This document shows positions 8,004 to 15,830 of a stretch of 64,000 nt of DNA, in pieces. A program made the translations under genes and the position numbers. Source of the DNA: Nocardioides daedukensis (lineage in GTDB: Bacteria > Actinomycetota > Actinomycetes > Propionibacteriales > Nocardioidaceae); the NCBI RefSeq assembly GCF_013408415.1, contig NZ_JACCAA010000001.1:1054001-1118000 (forward strand), given 5' to 3'. The first letter of the stretch is position 1. Every line of letters starts with the position of its first letter. The notes under the pieces are model-generated. The model did not search any database, was not told where the DNA came from, and saw only the letters and a program-made list of their open reading frames with translations.

Positions 8004-9005
8004 TCAGGGGGCCGGGACGGCGGCGAAGACGGCGTCGACGATGGTCTCCGGCTTCACCCGCTCGGCGAGGGCCTCGAAGGTCAGGTGGATCCGGTGGCGC
8101 AGGATGCTGTGCCGCAGGTGCCGGACGTCCTCGGGGATCACGTGGTTGCGTCCGGCGATGATCGCCAGCGAACGAGCCACCTGGTAGAACGCGATCGTCC
8201 CGCGCGGGCTGGCGCCGATCTCGACGAAGCGTCCCAGCTCCGGTCCGAGCACCCGCTCGGTCTCACGGGTCGCGTGGACCAGGGCGACGATGTATTGCTT
8301 GATGACGGGATCGACGTAGACCCGGTCGACGAGGCGCTGGAGCCAGCCGACCTGCTCGGGGGTGACCACCGAGGCGACCGTGCTGCCGGTGCCGAGGGCG
8401 CCCGAGTCGAAGCGGTTGAGGACTTCGAGCTCCTCGTGGTCGCGCGGATATTCCACGACCTCCTTGAGCAGGAAACGGTCCATCTGCGCCTGCGGGAGGA
8501 GATAGGTGCCTTCCTCCTCGATCGGGTTCTGGGTGGCCAGCACCATGAACGGCGTGGGCAGCGGGTGAATCACTCCCGCGATCGACGTCTGCCGCTCCTG
8601 CATCGCCTCGAGCATCGCCGACTGGGTCTTGGCGCTGGCGCGGTTGATCTCGTCGAGCAGCACGAAGTTGGCGTGCACCGGGCCGAGCTGGGTCTCGAAC
8701 TCGTGGTTGCGGGGGTCGTAGACCTGGGTCCCGATGATGTCGGAGGGCAGCAGGTCGGGGGTGCACTGGATCCGGGCGAAGTCGGCCCGCACCGCCTTGG
8801 CCAGCGTGGAGGCGGCCAGCGTCTTGGCCAGACCGGGAACGCTCTCCAGGAGGATGTGGCCCTCGGCCATCATCGCGACGAGCAGGGAGGTGCGCAGTTG
8901 CTCCTGGCCGACGACCTTCTTGGAGAACGCACCCGAGATCTCATCGATAATCCCTTTGGCCTTGGTCAGCTCAACAGGCTCGATGGTCCTGGGCGTTGCC
9001 GACAT
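8004..9005 (-). CDS. MoxR-family AAA+ ATPase
   Basis: 333 residues. Walker A is degenerate as in the family ('ESVPGLAKT', near 54-62), Walker B is VLLDEINRA (about 117-125), sensor 1 lies in 'VLATQNPIEEEGTY' and the arginine-finger region is 'QAQMDRFLLK'. The C-terminal AAA lid holds 'ASPRGTIAFYQVARSLA'. The start at 9005 was chosen for AGGAGG about 8 bases upstream; the frame is open to 9047. This is the first gene of a six-gene operon (MoxR, DUF58, DUF4381-like, VWA, VWA, TPR). MoxR ATPases act as chaperones that remodel or activate the VWA partners. Confidence 0.92.
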   Translation of the reverse strand: MSATPRTIEPVELTKAKGIIDEISGAFSKKVVGQEQLRTSLLVAMMAEGHILLESVPGLAKTLAASTLAKAVRADFARIQCTPDLLPSDIIGTQVYDPRNHEFETQLGPVHANFVLLDEINRASAKTQSAMLEAMQERQTSIAGVIHPLPTPFMVLATQNPIEEEGTYLLPQAQMDRFLLKEVVEYPRDHEELEVLNRFDSGALGTGSTVASVVTPEQVGWLQRLVDRVYVDPVIKQYIVALVHATRETERVLGPELGRFVEIGASPRGTIAFYQVARSLAIIAGRNHVIPEDVRHLRHSILRHRIHLTFEALAERVKPETIVDAVFAAVPAP

Positions 9006-9074
9006 GCGATGTCCTCCTGCGGTTGGGTTGGTGCCGGAGGTGAGCATGCCACGAGCCTGGTGACCTCAAACCCA

Positions 9075-10238
9075 TCACGCGGCCGTGAACTCCTCCAGGC
9101 AGCGACCGGCGACCACGTCGCGGAAGTGACTGACCAGGACCTCGCACACCTGCGGCCACGAACGCTGCTCGACACTGCGGCGCGCGGTGATCGCCATCCG
9201 CTGGCGCAGCAGCGGGTCCGAGGCGAGTCGCTCGACGTGGGCGCGCAGGTCGGCACCGTCGCCGGGCCGGTAGAGGAACCCGGCACCCTCGGCGACCACG
9301 TCGATCGGTCCACCGGCGCGGGGGGCGACCACCGGGACCCCGGCAGCCAGGGCCTCCTGGGCTGACTGGCAGTAGGTCTCGTGGCGACCCGTGTGCGCGA
9401 AGATGTCGAGCGAGGCGTACGCCGCTCCCAGCTCATCGCCGTGGAGCACCCCCAGGAAGGCAGCACCGGGGAGCAGCCTCTCGAGGTTGGCCCGCTCCGG
9501 TCCCCCACCGACCAGCACCAGGCGGATGCCCTCAATGTCGTTGAGATGGGCGAGCAGGTGCAGCTCCTTCTCCGGCGCGAGCCTGCCGACGTAGCCGACG
9601 AGGACCTCGCCGTGGGGGGCGAGCTCGGCGCGCAGCGCGTCGTCGCGGCGGTTGTGCGCGAACTGGTCCAGGTTCACGCCCCGGGGCCAGATCGACACGT
9701 CGGGGATCTCCATCCGCGCCAGCTGTTCCAGGCTCGCGCTCGAGGGGGCCAGGGTGCGGGTGACGCTGCGGTGGATGCGCCTGGTCAGGGCCGCCATCGC
9801 CCGGGGGCCGCCGGGGACGTCGTACTGCTCGGCGAACCCGACCAGGTCGGTCTGGTAGATGGCAACGGTGGGGATGCCCAGCTCCTCCGCGGCACGCGCA
9901 GCCTGGTAGCCGAGGGTCGCCGGCGACGCGATGTGTACGACGTCGGGGCGGAAGCGGATCATCTCGGCACGCAGGCGGCGGCGTGACTCGAGGCCGATCC
10001 GGAACTCACGATAGAACGGCAGGCTGGCGCCCCGGGCGATCGTGACCGGGAATCCCGCATAGGCGGTCGGACCCGTCGGGGCGATCAGCTCCGCCGCGTG
10101 CCCCTGCGCCGCGAGATGCTCCAGGACACGACGTACGGAGTTGGTCACGCCGTTGACCTGCGGGAGGAACGACTCCGCCACGACCAGGACGCGGAGCCGG
10201 TCGGTGGAGCGACGCGGGAGGATCGTGGTGCGGCGCAT
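9075..10238 (-). CDS. GT4-family glycosyltransferase, probable alpha-mannosyltransferase (MgtA-like)
   Basis: 387 residues from ATG 10238, with GAAGGGG just upstream. It is a GT-B glycosyltransferase: the N-terminal Rossmann domain begins 'RVLVVAESFLPQVNGVTNSV', the form seen in actinobacterial GDP-mannose-dependent enzymes. The C-terminal donor domain has 'VGYVGRLAPEKELHLL', 'GGGPERANLERLLPGAAFLG' and the EX7E-like stretch around 'ETYCQSAQEALAAGVPVVAP'. MgtA/PimB-type enzymes add mannose to glycolipid acceptors of the cell envelope. The donor and acceptor cannot be proved from sequence. It is monocistronic; a palindrome lies 12 bases upstream of its start. Confidence 0.82.
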   Translation of the reverse strand: MRRTTILPRRSTDRLRVLVVAESFLPQVNGVTNSVRRVLEHLAAQGHAAELIAPTGPTAYAGFPVTIARGASLPFYREFRIGLESRRRLRAEMIRFRPDVVHIASPATLGYQAARAAEELGIPTVAIYQTDLVGFAEQYDVPGGPRAMAALTRRIHRSVTRTLAPSSASLEQLARMEIPDVSIWPRGVNLDQFAHNRRDDALRAELAPHGEVLVGYVGRLAPEKELHLLAHLNDIEGIRLVLVGGGPERANLERLLPGAAFLGVLHGDELGAAYASLDIFAHTGRHETYCQSAQEALAAGVPVVAPRAGGPIDVVAEGAGFLYRPGDGADLRAHVERLASDPLLRQRMAITARRSVEQRSWPQVCEVLVSHFRDVVAGRCLEEFTAA

Positions 10239-10249
10239 GGCTTCCCCTT

Positions 10250-10274
10250 CGAATTGGAGACTTCGTCCAATTCG
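10250..10274 (-). promoter_or_regulatory. Palindrome upstream of the GT4 gene
   Basis: CGAATTGGA at 10250-10258 is the exact reverse complement of TCCAATTCG at 10266-10274, separated by 7 bases. Beyond it the arms continue (CTT / GAAG) with a one-base bulge. It lies 12-36 bases upstream of the GT4 start. The arms are AT-rich compared with their surroundings, so this looks like an operator or a 5' leader hairpin rather than a terminator. No regulator can be named. Confidence 0.4.
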
Positions 10275-10367
10275 GAAGGTAGGAAGCAGTTGCCAACAGA
10301 TCGCCGTGCCGACGTGGCCGACACGTGAACGTCCCGCCAACCGCTTCCCGTCAGCCGGCCGGCGGTG

Positions 10368-11522
10368 TTACTCCGTCGCGGCGAGCTGCCCGCAGGCGGC
10401 GTCGATCTCGTCCCCGCGGGTGTCACGCATGGTGGTCGCGATGCCCTTGGCCTCGAGGCGACGCAGGAACTCGTCCATGTCCTCCTCGCGTGAGCGGGTG
10501 AACTGGGATCCGGGCACCTCGTTGAGCGGGATCAGGTTGACGTGCACCCAACCCCAGTCCCCGTAGGAGTTGAGGACGTCGGCGAGCAGGTCGGCGCGCC
10601 ATGCCTGGTCGTTGATGTCGCGCATCATCGCGTATTCGATGGAGACGCGGCGCTTGGTGACGTTCGCGTAGTTCCACGCCGCCTCGACGGTCTCGGCCAC
10701 GGAGAAGCGAGTGTTGATCGGGACCAGCTCGTTGCGCAGCTCGTCATCGGGCGCGTGCAGCGAGAGCGCCAGCGTGACCGGGATGCCCTCCTCGGCAAGC
10801 TGCCTCATACGCGGGACGAGACCGACGGTGGAGACGGTGATGTGCCGCGCCGACATGCCGAGACCGGCCGGAGCCGGCTCCACGAAACGGCGTACGGCGG
10901 CGATCATCGCCTTGTAGTTGGCCATCGGCTCGCCCATGCCCATGAACACCACGTTGGAGACGCGTCCCGGTCCCCCGGCGACCTCACCGCGTTGGAGCGC
11001 GCGAGCCCCGGCGACGACCTGCTCGACGATCTCGGCGGTGGACATGTTTCGCTGCAGCCCACCCGCACCGGTGGCGCAGAACGGGCAGGCCATGCCGCAG
11101 CCGGCCTGGCTGGAGACACACATGGTGACCCGGCCCGGGTAGCGCATCAGGACGGACTCGACCAAGGCGCCGTCGAAGAGCTTCCACAGCGTCTTGACGG
11201 TCTTGCCCTTGTCGGCCTGGAGCGTGCGCAGAGGCGTCATCAGGTTGGGCAGCAGCGCCGAGACGAGCTCGTCGCGCTGTCCGGCCGGGAGGTCGGTCAT
11301 CTCGGCAGGGTCGTCGACGAGCCGTGCGAAGTAGTGGTTGGAGAGCTGCTTGGCCCGGAAGCCGGGCAGGCCCGCCTGGGTGAGGAGTTCCTTGCGCCCG
11401 GCCTCGTCGAGGTCGGCAAGGTGGCGCGGGGGCTTCTTGCGTCCGCGCGGTTCGTCGAAGACGAGGGGCAGGGTCTTGATCGGCTCAGTCTTGGCGTGAT
11501 TGGCCTGGGTCTCTTCACTCAT
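10368..11522 (-). CDS. rlmN: 23S rRNA (adenine2503-C2)/tRNA methyltransferase RlmN
   Basis: 384 residues from ATG 11522. It is a radical SAM enzyme that methylates C2 of A2503 in 23S rRNA and of A37 in some tRNAs. The 4Fe-4S motif is CGMACPFC, the family CxxxCxxC. The SAM-binding '[12 protein letters not shown]' and '[15 protein letters not shown]' follow. The methyl-carrier Cys sits near the C-terminus in 'DAACGQLA', and the other catalytic Cys is the one in '[11 protein letters not shown]'. Length and order are normal. The track-length frame up to 11963 is antisense to the next lipoprotein gene and is not used. It stands alone between the GT4 gene and a divergent gene. Confidence 0.95.
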   Translation of the reverse strand: MSEETQANHAKTEPIKTLPLVFDEPRGRKKPPRHLADLDEAGRKELLTQAGLPGFRAKQLSNHYFARLVDDPAEMTDLPAGQRDELVSALLPNLMTPLRTLQADKGKTVKTLWKLFDGALVESVLMRYPGRVTMCVSSQAGCGMACPFCATGAGGLQRNMSTAEIVEQVVAGARALQRGEVAGGPGRVSNVVFMGMGEPMANYKAMIAAVRRFVEPAPAGLGMSARHITVSTVGLVPRMRQLAEEGIPVTLALSLHAPDDELRNELVPINTRFSVAETVEAAWNYANVTKRRVSIEYAMMRDINDQAWRADLLADVLNSYGDWGWVHVNLIPLNEVPGSQFTRSREEDMDEFLRRLEAKGIATTMRDTRGDEIDAACGQLAATE

Positions 11523-11625
11523 CGCCCGACCAGTGTCCCATCTGGGACCAACCGCGACGCAATCATGGTTCGACCGCGGGTTCCCGCGAGGTTTGCTGGG
11601 ACTCCCACCGGGCCAGACTCCCCTC

Positions 11626-12279
11626 ATGAAGCCGAAGACGTCGACAGTGCGCATCACCACCTCCGCCCTGGCGCTCAGCGTCCTGCTGCTCGGCGGCGCG
11701 TGTGGCGGCGAGGACGACGAGAAGTCGCCGGTGACCTCGAAGTCCGCGGCCTCGCAGTCGCCCTCGTCGGGTGGGACGACCGATGCCCCCTCAGGTGCCC
11801 GGGTGCTGCTGAGCACCAACTTCGAGACCGGCGCGACGCCCCCGATCTGGCAGTTCCCGGTCAACGTGACCGGCTGGGAGATCAAGGTCCTCGACCAGAA
11901 CGGCCTCAACCAGTTGACCAAGGGCGGTGGGCTCTTCACCAGCTCGCAGCTGGCGCAGGGCACTGCGGGCGGCGATGACGAAGCGAACTCCCGGGCCTAT
12001 CTCGACCTCTATGCCTCCGAGTTCACCAAGCAGGTCCAGGACTTCGAAGCCCAGGAGCCCACGACCACGGCTCTGCCCTCGGACCAGGGTGATCTGGAGT
12101 TCCTGCAGCAGGAGGCGACGTACGTCGGGCAGGACGGAACGGCGTACAAGTCGCGGATGCTTGCCCGCTCGCTCGACACCAACGTGCTCGTCCTGCAATA
12201 TGCCGCTCCCGAGTCGGAGTGGAGCGAGGACGAGTGGACCGCGCTGACCAAGGACATCCGGGTCCAGCTCGGTTCCTGA
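11626..12279 (+). CDS. Putative lipoprotein of unknown function
   Basis: 217 residues starting at ATG 11626. It has a lipoprotein-type signal peptide: Lys-Pro-Lys at the start, a hydrophobic stretch, then LLLGGAC with the Cys at about residue 26. The lipobox is slightly unusual, with Gly rather than Leu at -3. A Ser/Asp-rich linker follows. The folded part contains '[19 protein letters not shown]' and, near the end, '[18 protein letters not shown]'. I do not recognise the family. It is probably anchored on the outer face of the membrane. It is divergent from rlmN (104 bases between starts) and convergent with the phosphatase gene, so it is a single transcription unit. Confidence 0.75.
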   Translation: MKPKTSTVRITTSALALSVLLLGGACGGEDDEKSPVTSKSAASQSPSSGGTTDAPSGARVLLSTNFETGATPPIWQFPVNVTGWEIKVLDQNGLNQLTKGGGLFTSSQLAQGTAGGDDEANSRAYLDLYASEFTKQVQDFEAQEPTTTALPSDQGDLEFLQQEATYVGQDGTAYKSRMLARSLDTNVLVLQYAAPESEWSEDEWTALTKDIRVQLGS

Positions 12280-12282
12280 TCC

Positions 12283-12792
12283 TCAGATCGTGATCACGTC
12301 GGGCATCGCCAGGCTCGCCCACCGATCCAGATCGGGATCTTCGCCGGTCAGCGCGGCAGCCACGAGCGTCCACGCGGTGCCGTGACCGATCAGGACGACG
12401 TCCTCGCCGTCGTGCACCTCGACGATGCGCCGGGCCGCGGTGACCACCCGGTCGCGGCAGTCCGCCAACGGCTCCCAACCCTGGTGGGCCGGTTCTTCGG
12501 GAGCCGCGAACGCCCTCCGCACGGTGGCGGCGAAGTCGGTGATGTGATCGGTGGTCTCGCGGCGTTGTTCGGCGAGCTCGTCGACGATGCCCACTTGGCC
12601 GTCGGTGAGCAGCTGCGCGGTCTCGGTCGCCTTGGGCTCGGGTGAGCTGAACCAGGCCGCGCGAGCCGGAAGCCGGCCGGACTCACGCAGCGCCCAGATC
12701 GCATCGAAGCCAGCGGGATCCAGGGACCACTCGGCGGGTGTCTTGTCCGGCTCCTTGAGCGGTAGGCCGTGGCGGACCAGAAAGACGGTCAA
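12283..12792 (-). CDS. Histidine phosphatase family protein
   Basis: 169 residues, predicted to start at TTG 12792, which overlaps the stop of the upstream gene as TTGA. The phosphatase motif VRHG is at residues 6-9, giving the phosphohistidine. 'SSPEPKATETAQLL' provides the second Arg/Thr region, and 'VLIGHGTAWTLVAA' the second catalytic His. The Glu acid is probably in 'ELAEQRRE'. It is of the SixA/phosphoglycerate-mutase-like type, with no clue to substrate. No methionine lies before the RHG motif in this frame except far upstream inside the previous gene, which supports the TTG start. It is the last gene of the run that begins at cdsA. Confidence 0.8.
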   Translation of the reverse strand: MTVFLVRHGLPLKEPDKTPAEWSLDPAGFDAIWALRESGRLPARAAWFSSPEPKATETAQLLTDGQVGIVDELAEQRRETTDHITDFAATVRRAFAAPEEPAHQGWEPLADCRDRVVTAARRIVEVHDGEDVVLIGHGTAWTLVAAALTGEDPDLDRWASLAMPDVITI

Positions 12793-13154
12793 TGCGCCGA
12801 TTCCAGCTCGCCGATGAACCACACGCAGGAGCCAGCGAGTATGACGCTTCCCAGCGCCACGCCCATCAGCAGGCCGAAGGCCCAGGGGCGGGTGTTCTTG
12901 AAGAAGAGCAACGGGATCGGCACCAGGAACGGCACCAGGATCGACAACGGGACGGCGACGGTCTGCAGCGACTCCAACGAGGCGAAGAAGATGGTCAGGG
13001 TGAGGATGCCGCCCAGGACGGTGCCGATGATCGTCCCGAGGACGAGTCCGAGGACCAGGTTGGTGGAGTCCCGGGGCGCGGGGACGGGATGGTTCTGGCC
13101 GGGAAAGTGTGGTTGGTGCGGCGGCCATGGTTGCTGCCCGGGCGGTTGGCTCAT
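12789..13154 (-). CDS. Small integral membrane protein, Pro-rich N-terminus
   Basis: 121 residues from ATG 13154. The first ~30 residues are rich in Pro, Gln and His (a cytoplasmic tail), followed by three or so hydrophobic helices: about 32-54, 60-82 and 90-112. It overlaps the upstream gene by ATGA and the downstream gene by TTGA, so it is translated as part of a chain. I do not recognise the family; proline-rich tails on short actinobacterial membrane proteins are common (DUF4190-like), but the match is only by appearance. Function unknown. Confidence 0.65.
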   Translation of the reverse strand: MSQPPGQQPWPPHQPHFPGQNHPVPAPRDSTNLVLGLVLGTIIGTVLGGILTLTIFFASLESLQTVAVPLSILVPFLVPIPLLFFKNTRPWAFGLLMGVALGSVILAGSCVWFIGELESAH

Positions 13155-13453
13155 CGCAGCCAGCCTAGTGCGCCGGTGCCGATCCCCACAGCACCCACGA
13201 CGACGAGAATGGCGAGATAGACCAGCACCACTCGGGTGTCGCCGAGCACGCAGCGCGACTTCAGCAGCCCCGCGCGCCGAGCCCTCCAGTAGCCCACGAA
13301 GCCGAGTGTTGCGAACCCCACCAACGCGATGGGCCCCAGGATCCACCCGAGTAGGGCGACCGTGGCGAAGATGCAGAGCCGGAGCGGGTCCTGGGCCTCG
13401 GGCGCCGCGGCCTGCACGCGCGCGGGTTCGGCCTGACGCGGATCACGTTCCAT
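13151..13453 (-). CDS. Small membrane protein, unknown
   Basis: 100 residues from ATG 13453. It has a hydrophilic start rich in Arg, Ala and Gln, then two hydrophobic stretches: about 27-52 ('CIFATVALLGWILGPIALVG') and about 72-98 with many Val/Gly. Between them lies a basic loop ('YWRARRAGLLKSR'). The start is 11 bases inside the end of the radical SAM gene and its stop overlaps the next start by ATGA. No family is recognised. Its place in the chain suggests that it works with the radical SAM protein or the LGT-like protein at the membrane. Confidence 0.6.
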   Translation of the reverse strand: MERDPRQAEPARVQAAAPEAQDPLRLCIFATVALLGWILGPIALVGFATLGFVGYWRARRAGLLKSRCVLGDTRVVLVYLAILVVVGAVGIGTGALGWLR

Positions 13454-15053
13454 CGGAGGCCCTTGCGACAGCCGGCCTGCCGGTCGCCGTGGAGAGCCGG
13501 GTCCGGCTCAGCGGCAGCCACGCCTGGACGGCACAGAACGGCGCACACTGGTGGGCGTCGCTGATCTCGTTGACCGTTGCCACGTGCACGCAGCACTGGG
13601 TCAGTCGCTCCTCGATCATCGTGTTCATGTCCATGAACGGCTTGACCGTCACCCGCAGCACCCGCTCCCCCAGCATCGCCCGCAGCCGCTTGTGCTGACC
13701 GGGCAGCCTGCTGGCCGCCAGCGTCGAGAGGGTGCCGATGCCGATGTCGCAGTTCTGGCAGATGTCACGCCAGATGTCGGACATCGACGGGTGCGAGAGC
13801 GAGGACTGCTCGGAGAGGAGGTCGAGCAGGGAGTCCTTGACGACCTTGCGCAACGAGACCGGGATCGAGTCGTCGGCGATCCGGTTGGCCAGCGTGTCCG
13901 GCTCGAGGTCGAGCCATTGCTTGAGCCGGTCGTGACCGATCAGGGAGGTGAGCGAGCGCCACTCCCCTGCGTCGTCGCGGACCAGGTAGCCCACCGAGCA
14001 GCAGTGCGGATGCGAGCACGGCAGTGCGGTCAGGTCGCGCCAGGTCACCGCCCCTGCGGTCTGTTCCTCGAGGCGGGCCAGCACTCCGGTGTGGGTCAGT
14101 CGATCCAAGGGGTCCACGCCGCTGGAGCGTCCGCTGCCGAAAACCGGCTGGATGGTGACGCCACCGACGTACGGCGTGTCCAGGGCACGCATGAGGACTG
14201 CCCCGATCTCGTCGTCGTTGACGCCCAGTGCCGCGGTCATGGTGAGCGTGGTGAAGATGCCGGCCGCGGAGAGCCGTTCGATCGCGCGGTCCTTGAACCG
14301 GCGTAGGTCGGCGCCACGGTGGAAGGTGGAGGCCTGCGCCGACTCGCCGTCGTACTGCAGGTAGACCTCGACCCGCTCGCGGTGCTTGGTGAGCAGCGCC
14401 AGCAGCTCATCGTCCTGGGCGACGAGCAGCCCGTTGGTGTTCAGCAGGATCCGCACGATCGGGCGGGCCACCAGCTCGTCGAGCAGGCGCGCGAGATCGG
14501 GATAGAGGGTCGGCTCGCCACCGGAGAGCATCAGTACGTCGATGCGACCGTTCTCGCGGGACAGGCGGGTGTCCACGCTGGCGAGCACGGCCTCGAGCGG
14601 TGCCACGCTGGCCAGCGCCGGTGAGGACTCGGCGAAGCACGTCGGGCACTTGAGGTTGCAGTGGTCGAGCAGGTCCTCGAGCAGGATGCAGGTGTGCTGG
14701 GTCTGCATCTCCGGGAGGCCGTCGGCATAGCCGGCCGGGATCGGCGCGAAGTTGCCGCGCAGGTCCGGCTCGTGAACCTTGGTGGGGGCGGTCCATTCCT
14801 CCAGGTAGCTGAGGATCTCCGGGGACTCGTCATAGAGCGTTCGCACGAGTCCGTGGGTGGCGCAACCGCGCTCGAGCCAGATCCGGTTGTTGCGCTCGAC
14901 CAGCCATCCGCTGAGGCGCTGCACCTCGGCCAGGGGGCGATCCGGGCGTTCTTCGTGGCACAGCGGGCAGAACGCGTTGACGTACTTGTGGATCCGGTCA
15001 CCGCGCAGCGGCATGCCCTGGCCCCGGGGTTGGCCGCGGAAGGATGCTGTCAT
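13443..15053 (-). CDS. Radical SAM protein of the Tes-like, multi-cysteine type
   Basis: 536 residues. The radical SAM motif CNLKCPTC (Cys132, 136, 139) sits in the middle, with the SAM-binding GGEP at about 178-181. Extra cysteines flank it: Cys29/32 (AFCPLCHEE), Cys64 (ERGCATHG), Cys346/351/352 (LPCSHPHCC), Cys432/435 (ICQNC), Cys487/488 and Cys503/507 (CAPFCA). This layout (CPxCHEE, a second 'CxxHG', a central radical SAM core and a C-terminal PFC) resembles the archaeal family that includes tetraether lipid synthase (Tes, MJ0619-like), known to carry extra metal centres and to join lipid tails. That is a memory-based family match. The start overlaps the LGT-like gene by ATGA. The substrate is probably a lipid, by inference. 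Confidence 0.8.
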   Translation of the reverse strand: MTASFRGQPRGQGMPLRGDRIHKYVNAFCPLCHEERPDRPLAEVQRLSGWLVERNNRIWLERGCATHGLVRTLYDESPEILSYLEEWTAPTKVHEPDLRGNFAPIPAGYADGLPEMQTQHTCILLEDLLDHCNLKCPTCFAESSPALASVAPLEAVLASVDTRLSRENGRIDVLMLSGGEPTLYPDLARLLDELVARPIVRILLNTNGLLVAQDDELLALLTKHRERVEVYLQYDGESAQASTFHRGADLRRFKDRAIERLSAAGIFTTLTMTAALGVNDDEIGAVLMRALDTPYVGGVTIQPVFGSGRSSGVDPLDRLTHTGVLARLEEQTAGAVTWRDLTALPCSHPHCCSVGYLVRDDAGEWRSLTSLIGHDRLKQWLDLEPDTLANRIADDSIPVSLRKVVKDSLLDLLSEQSSLSHPSMSDIWRDICQNCDIGIGTLSTLAASRLPGQHKRLRAMLGERVLRVTVKPFMDMNTMIEERLTQCCVHVATVNEISDAHQCAPFCAVQAWLPLSRTRLSTATGRPAVARASDGT

Positions 15054-15823
15054 GCGGTGACCTCCGAGGTCTTCGGCGTGCGATAGGCGCCCGTGCGGAT
15101 CTGCCAGGCGATGCGCCCGAGCACGATCGGAACGGTGCAGAGCAGGAACAGCTGCGGACGGGTGAGACCCAGCCAGGCCACCTCGTTGCCGCGGACGAAC
15201 TCGACCAGGAAGCGGAAGACGCCGTACGCCGCGACGTACCAGACGAACGTCTCACCCGGGGGCAGGTCCTTGTGCCGCAGCCAGGCCCACAGCAGCACGA
15301 AGGCGATCAGGTGGAAGGCGATCTCGTAGACGAACGAGGGGTGCAGCGCCACGCCCACCGGCGCGTGGGTGTGTGCGGCTGCTTCGGCGTCGAGGGTGAT
15401 CCCCCAGGGCATGGATGTGGGGGTGCCGGGCAGCTCGGTGAGCAGGCACCCGATCCGGCCCACGGCCATCCCGATCGCGACGGCCGGGGCGAACAGGTCG
15501 CCGGTGCGCGATCGATAGCCCGTGGCCCGCTTGGCGATGTGTACGCCGGCCCACGCGCCCACCAGTCCGCCGAGTATGGAGCGGTTGCCATAGAGCCAGT
15601 GCTCCACGAAGCTGGCGTTCTCGCGCAGGTCGACGTGCTGCATCCAGGTGCCCAGGCGCATCATCACCGCGCCGCCAATCAGCGCCGACCCGACGATGTA
15701 GAGCAGCCGTGGGTCTCGGTGTCCGCGGCGGCGCGCCTCGAGGGCGAAGACGATCGCGGATGCGACCACGCCGAGTGCGACGAAGAGCTCGTGGGTGGGC
15801 ACCACTCCGAGTCGCGGGAACAT
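15050..15823 (-). CDS. LGT-family membrane protein (prolipoprotein diacylglyceryl transferase-like)
   Basis: 257 residues, about seven membrane helices. Several Lgt signatures are present: GRIGCLL with Arg123 (E. coli Arg143 region), HPSFVYE at 161-167 and 'GVFRFLVEFVR' with Arg204 and Glu208 (E. coli Arg239 region). Missing is the His of the Lgt 'HGG' motif (E. coli His103): here the segment reads RSILGGLVG, so Leu84 stands at that place. True Lgt moves diacylglycerol from phosphatidylglycerol to prolipoprotein cysteines; this paralogue may use another acceptor. It lies 7 bases after cdsA and overlaps the radical SAM gene by ATGA. A bona fide lgt should exist elsewhere in the genome. Confidence 0.8.
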   Translation of the reverse strand: MFPRLGVVPTHELFVALGVVASAIVFALEARRRGHRDPRLLYIVGSALIGGAVMMRLGTWMQHVDLRENASFVEHWLYGNRSILGGLVGAWAGVHIAKRATGYRSRTGDLFAPAVAIGMAVGRIGCLLTELPGTPTSMPWGITLDAEAAAHTHAPVGVALHPSFVYEIAFHLIAFVLLWAWLRHKDLPPGETFVWYVAAYGVFRFLVEFVRGNEVAWLGLTRPQLFLLCTVPIVLGRIAWQIRTGAYRTPKTSEVTA

Positions 15824-15830
15824 CGCGTGC

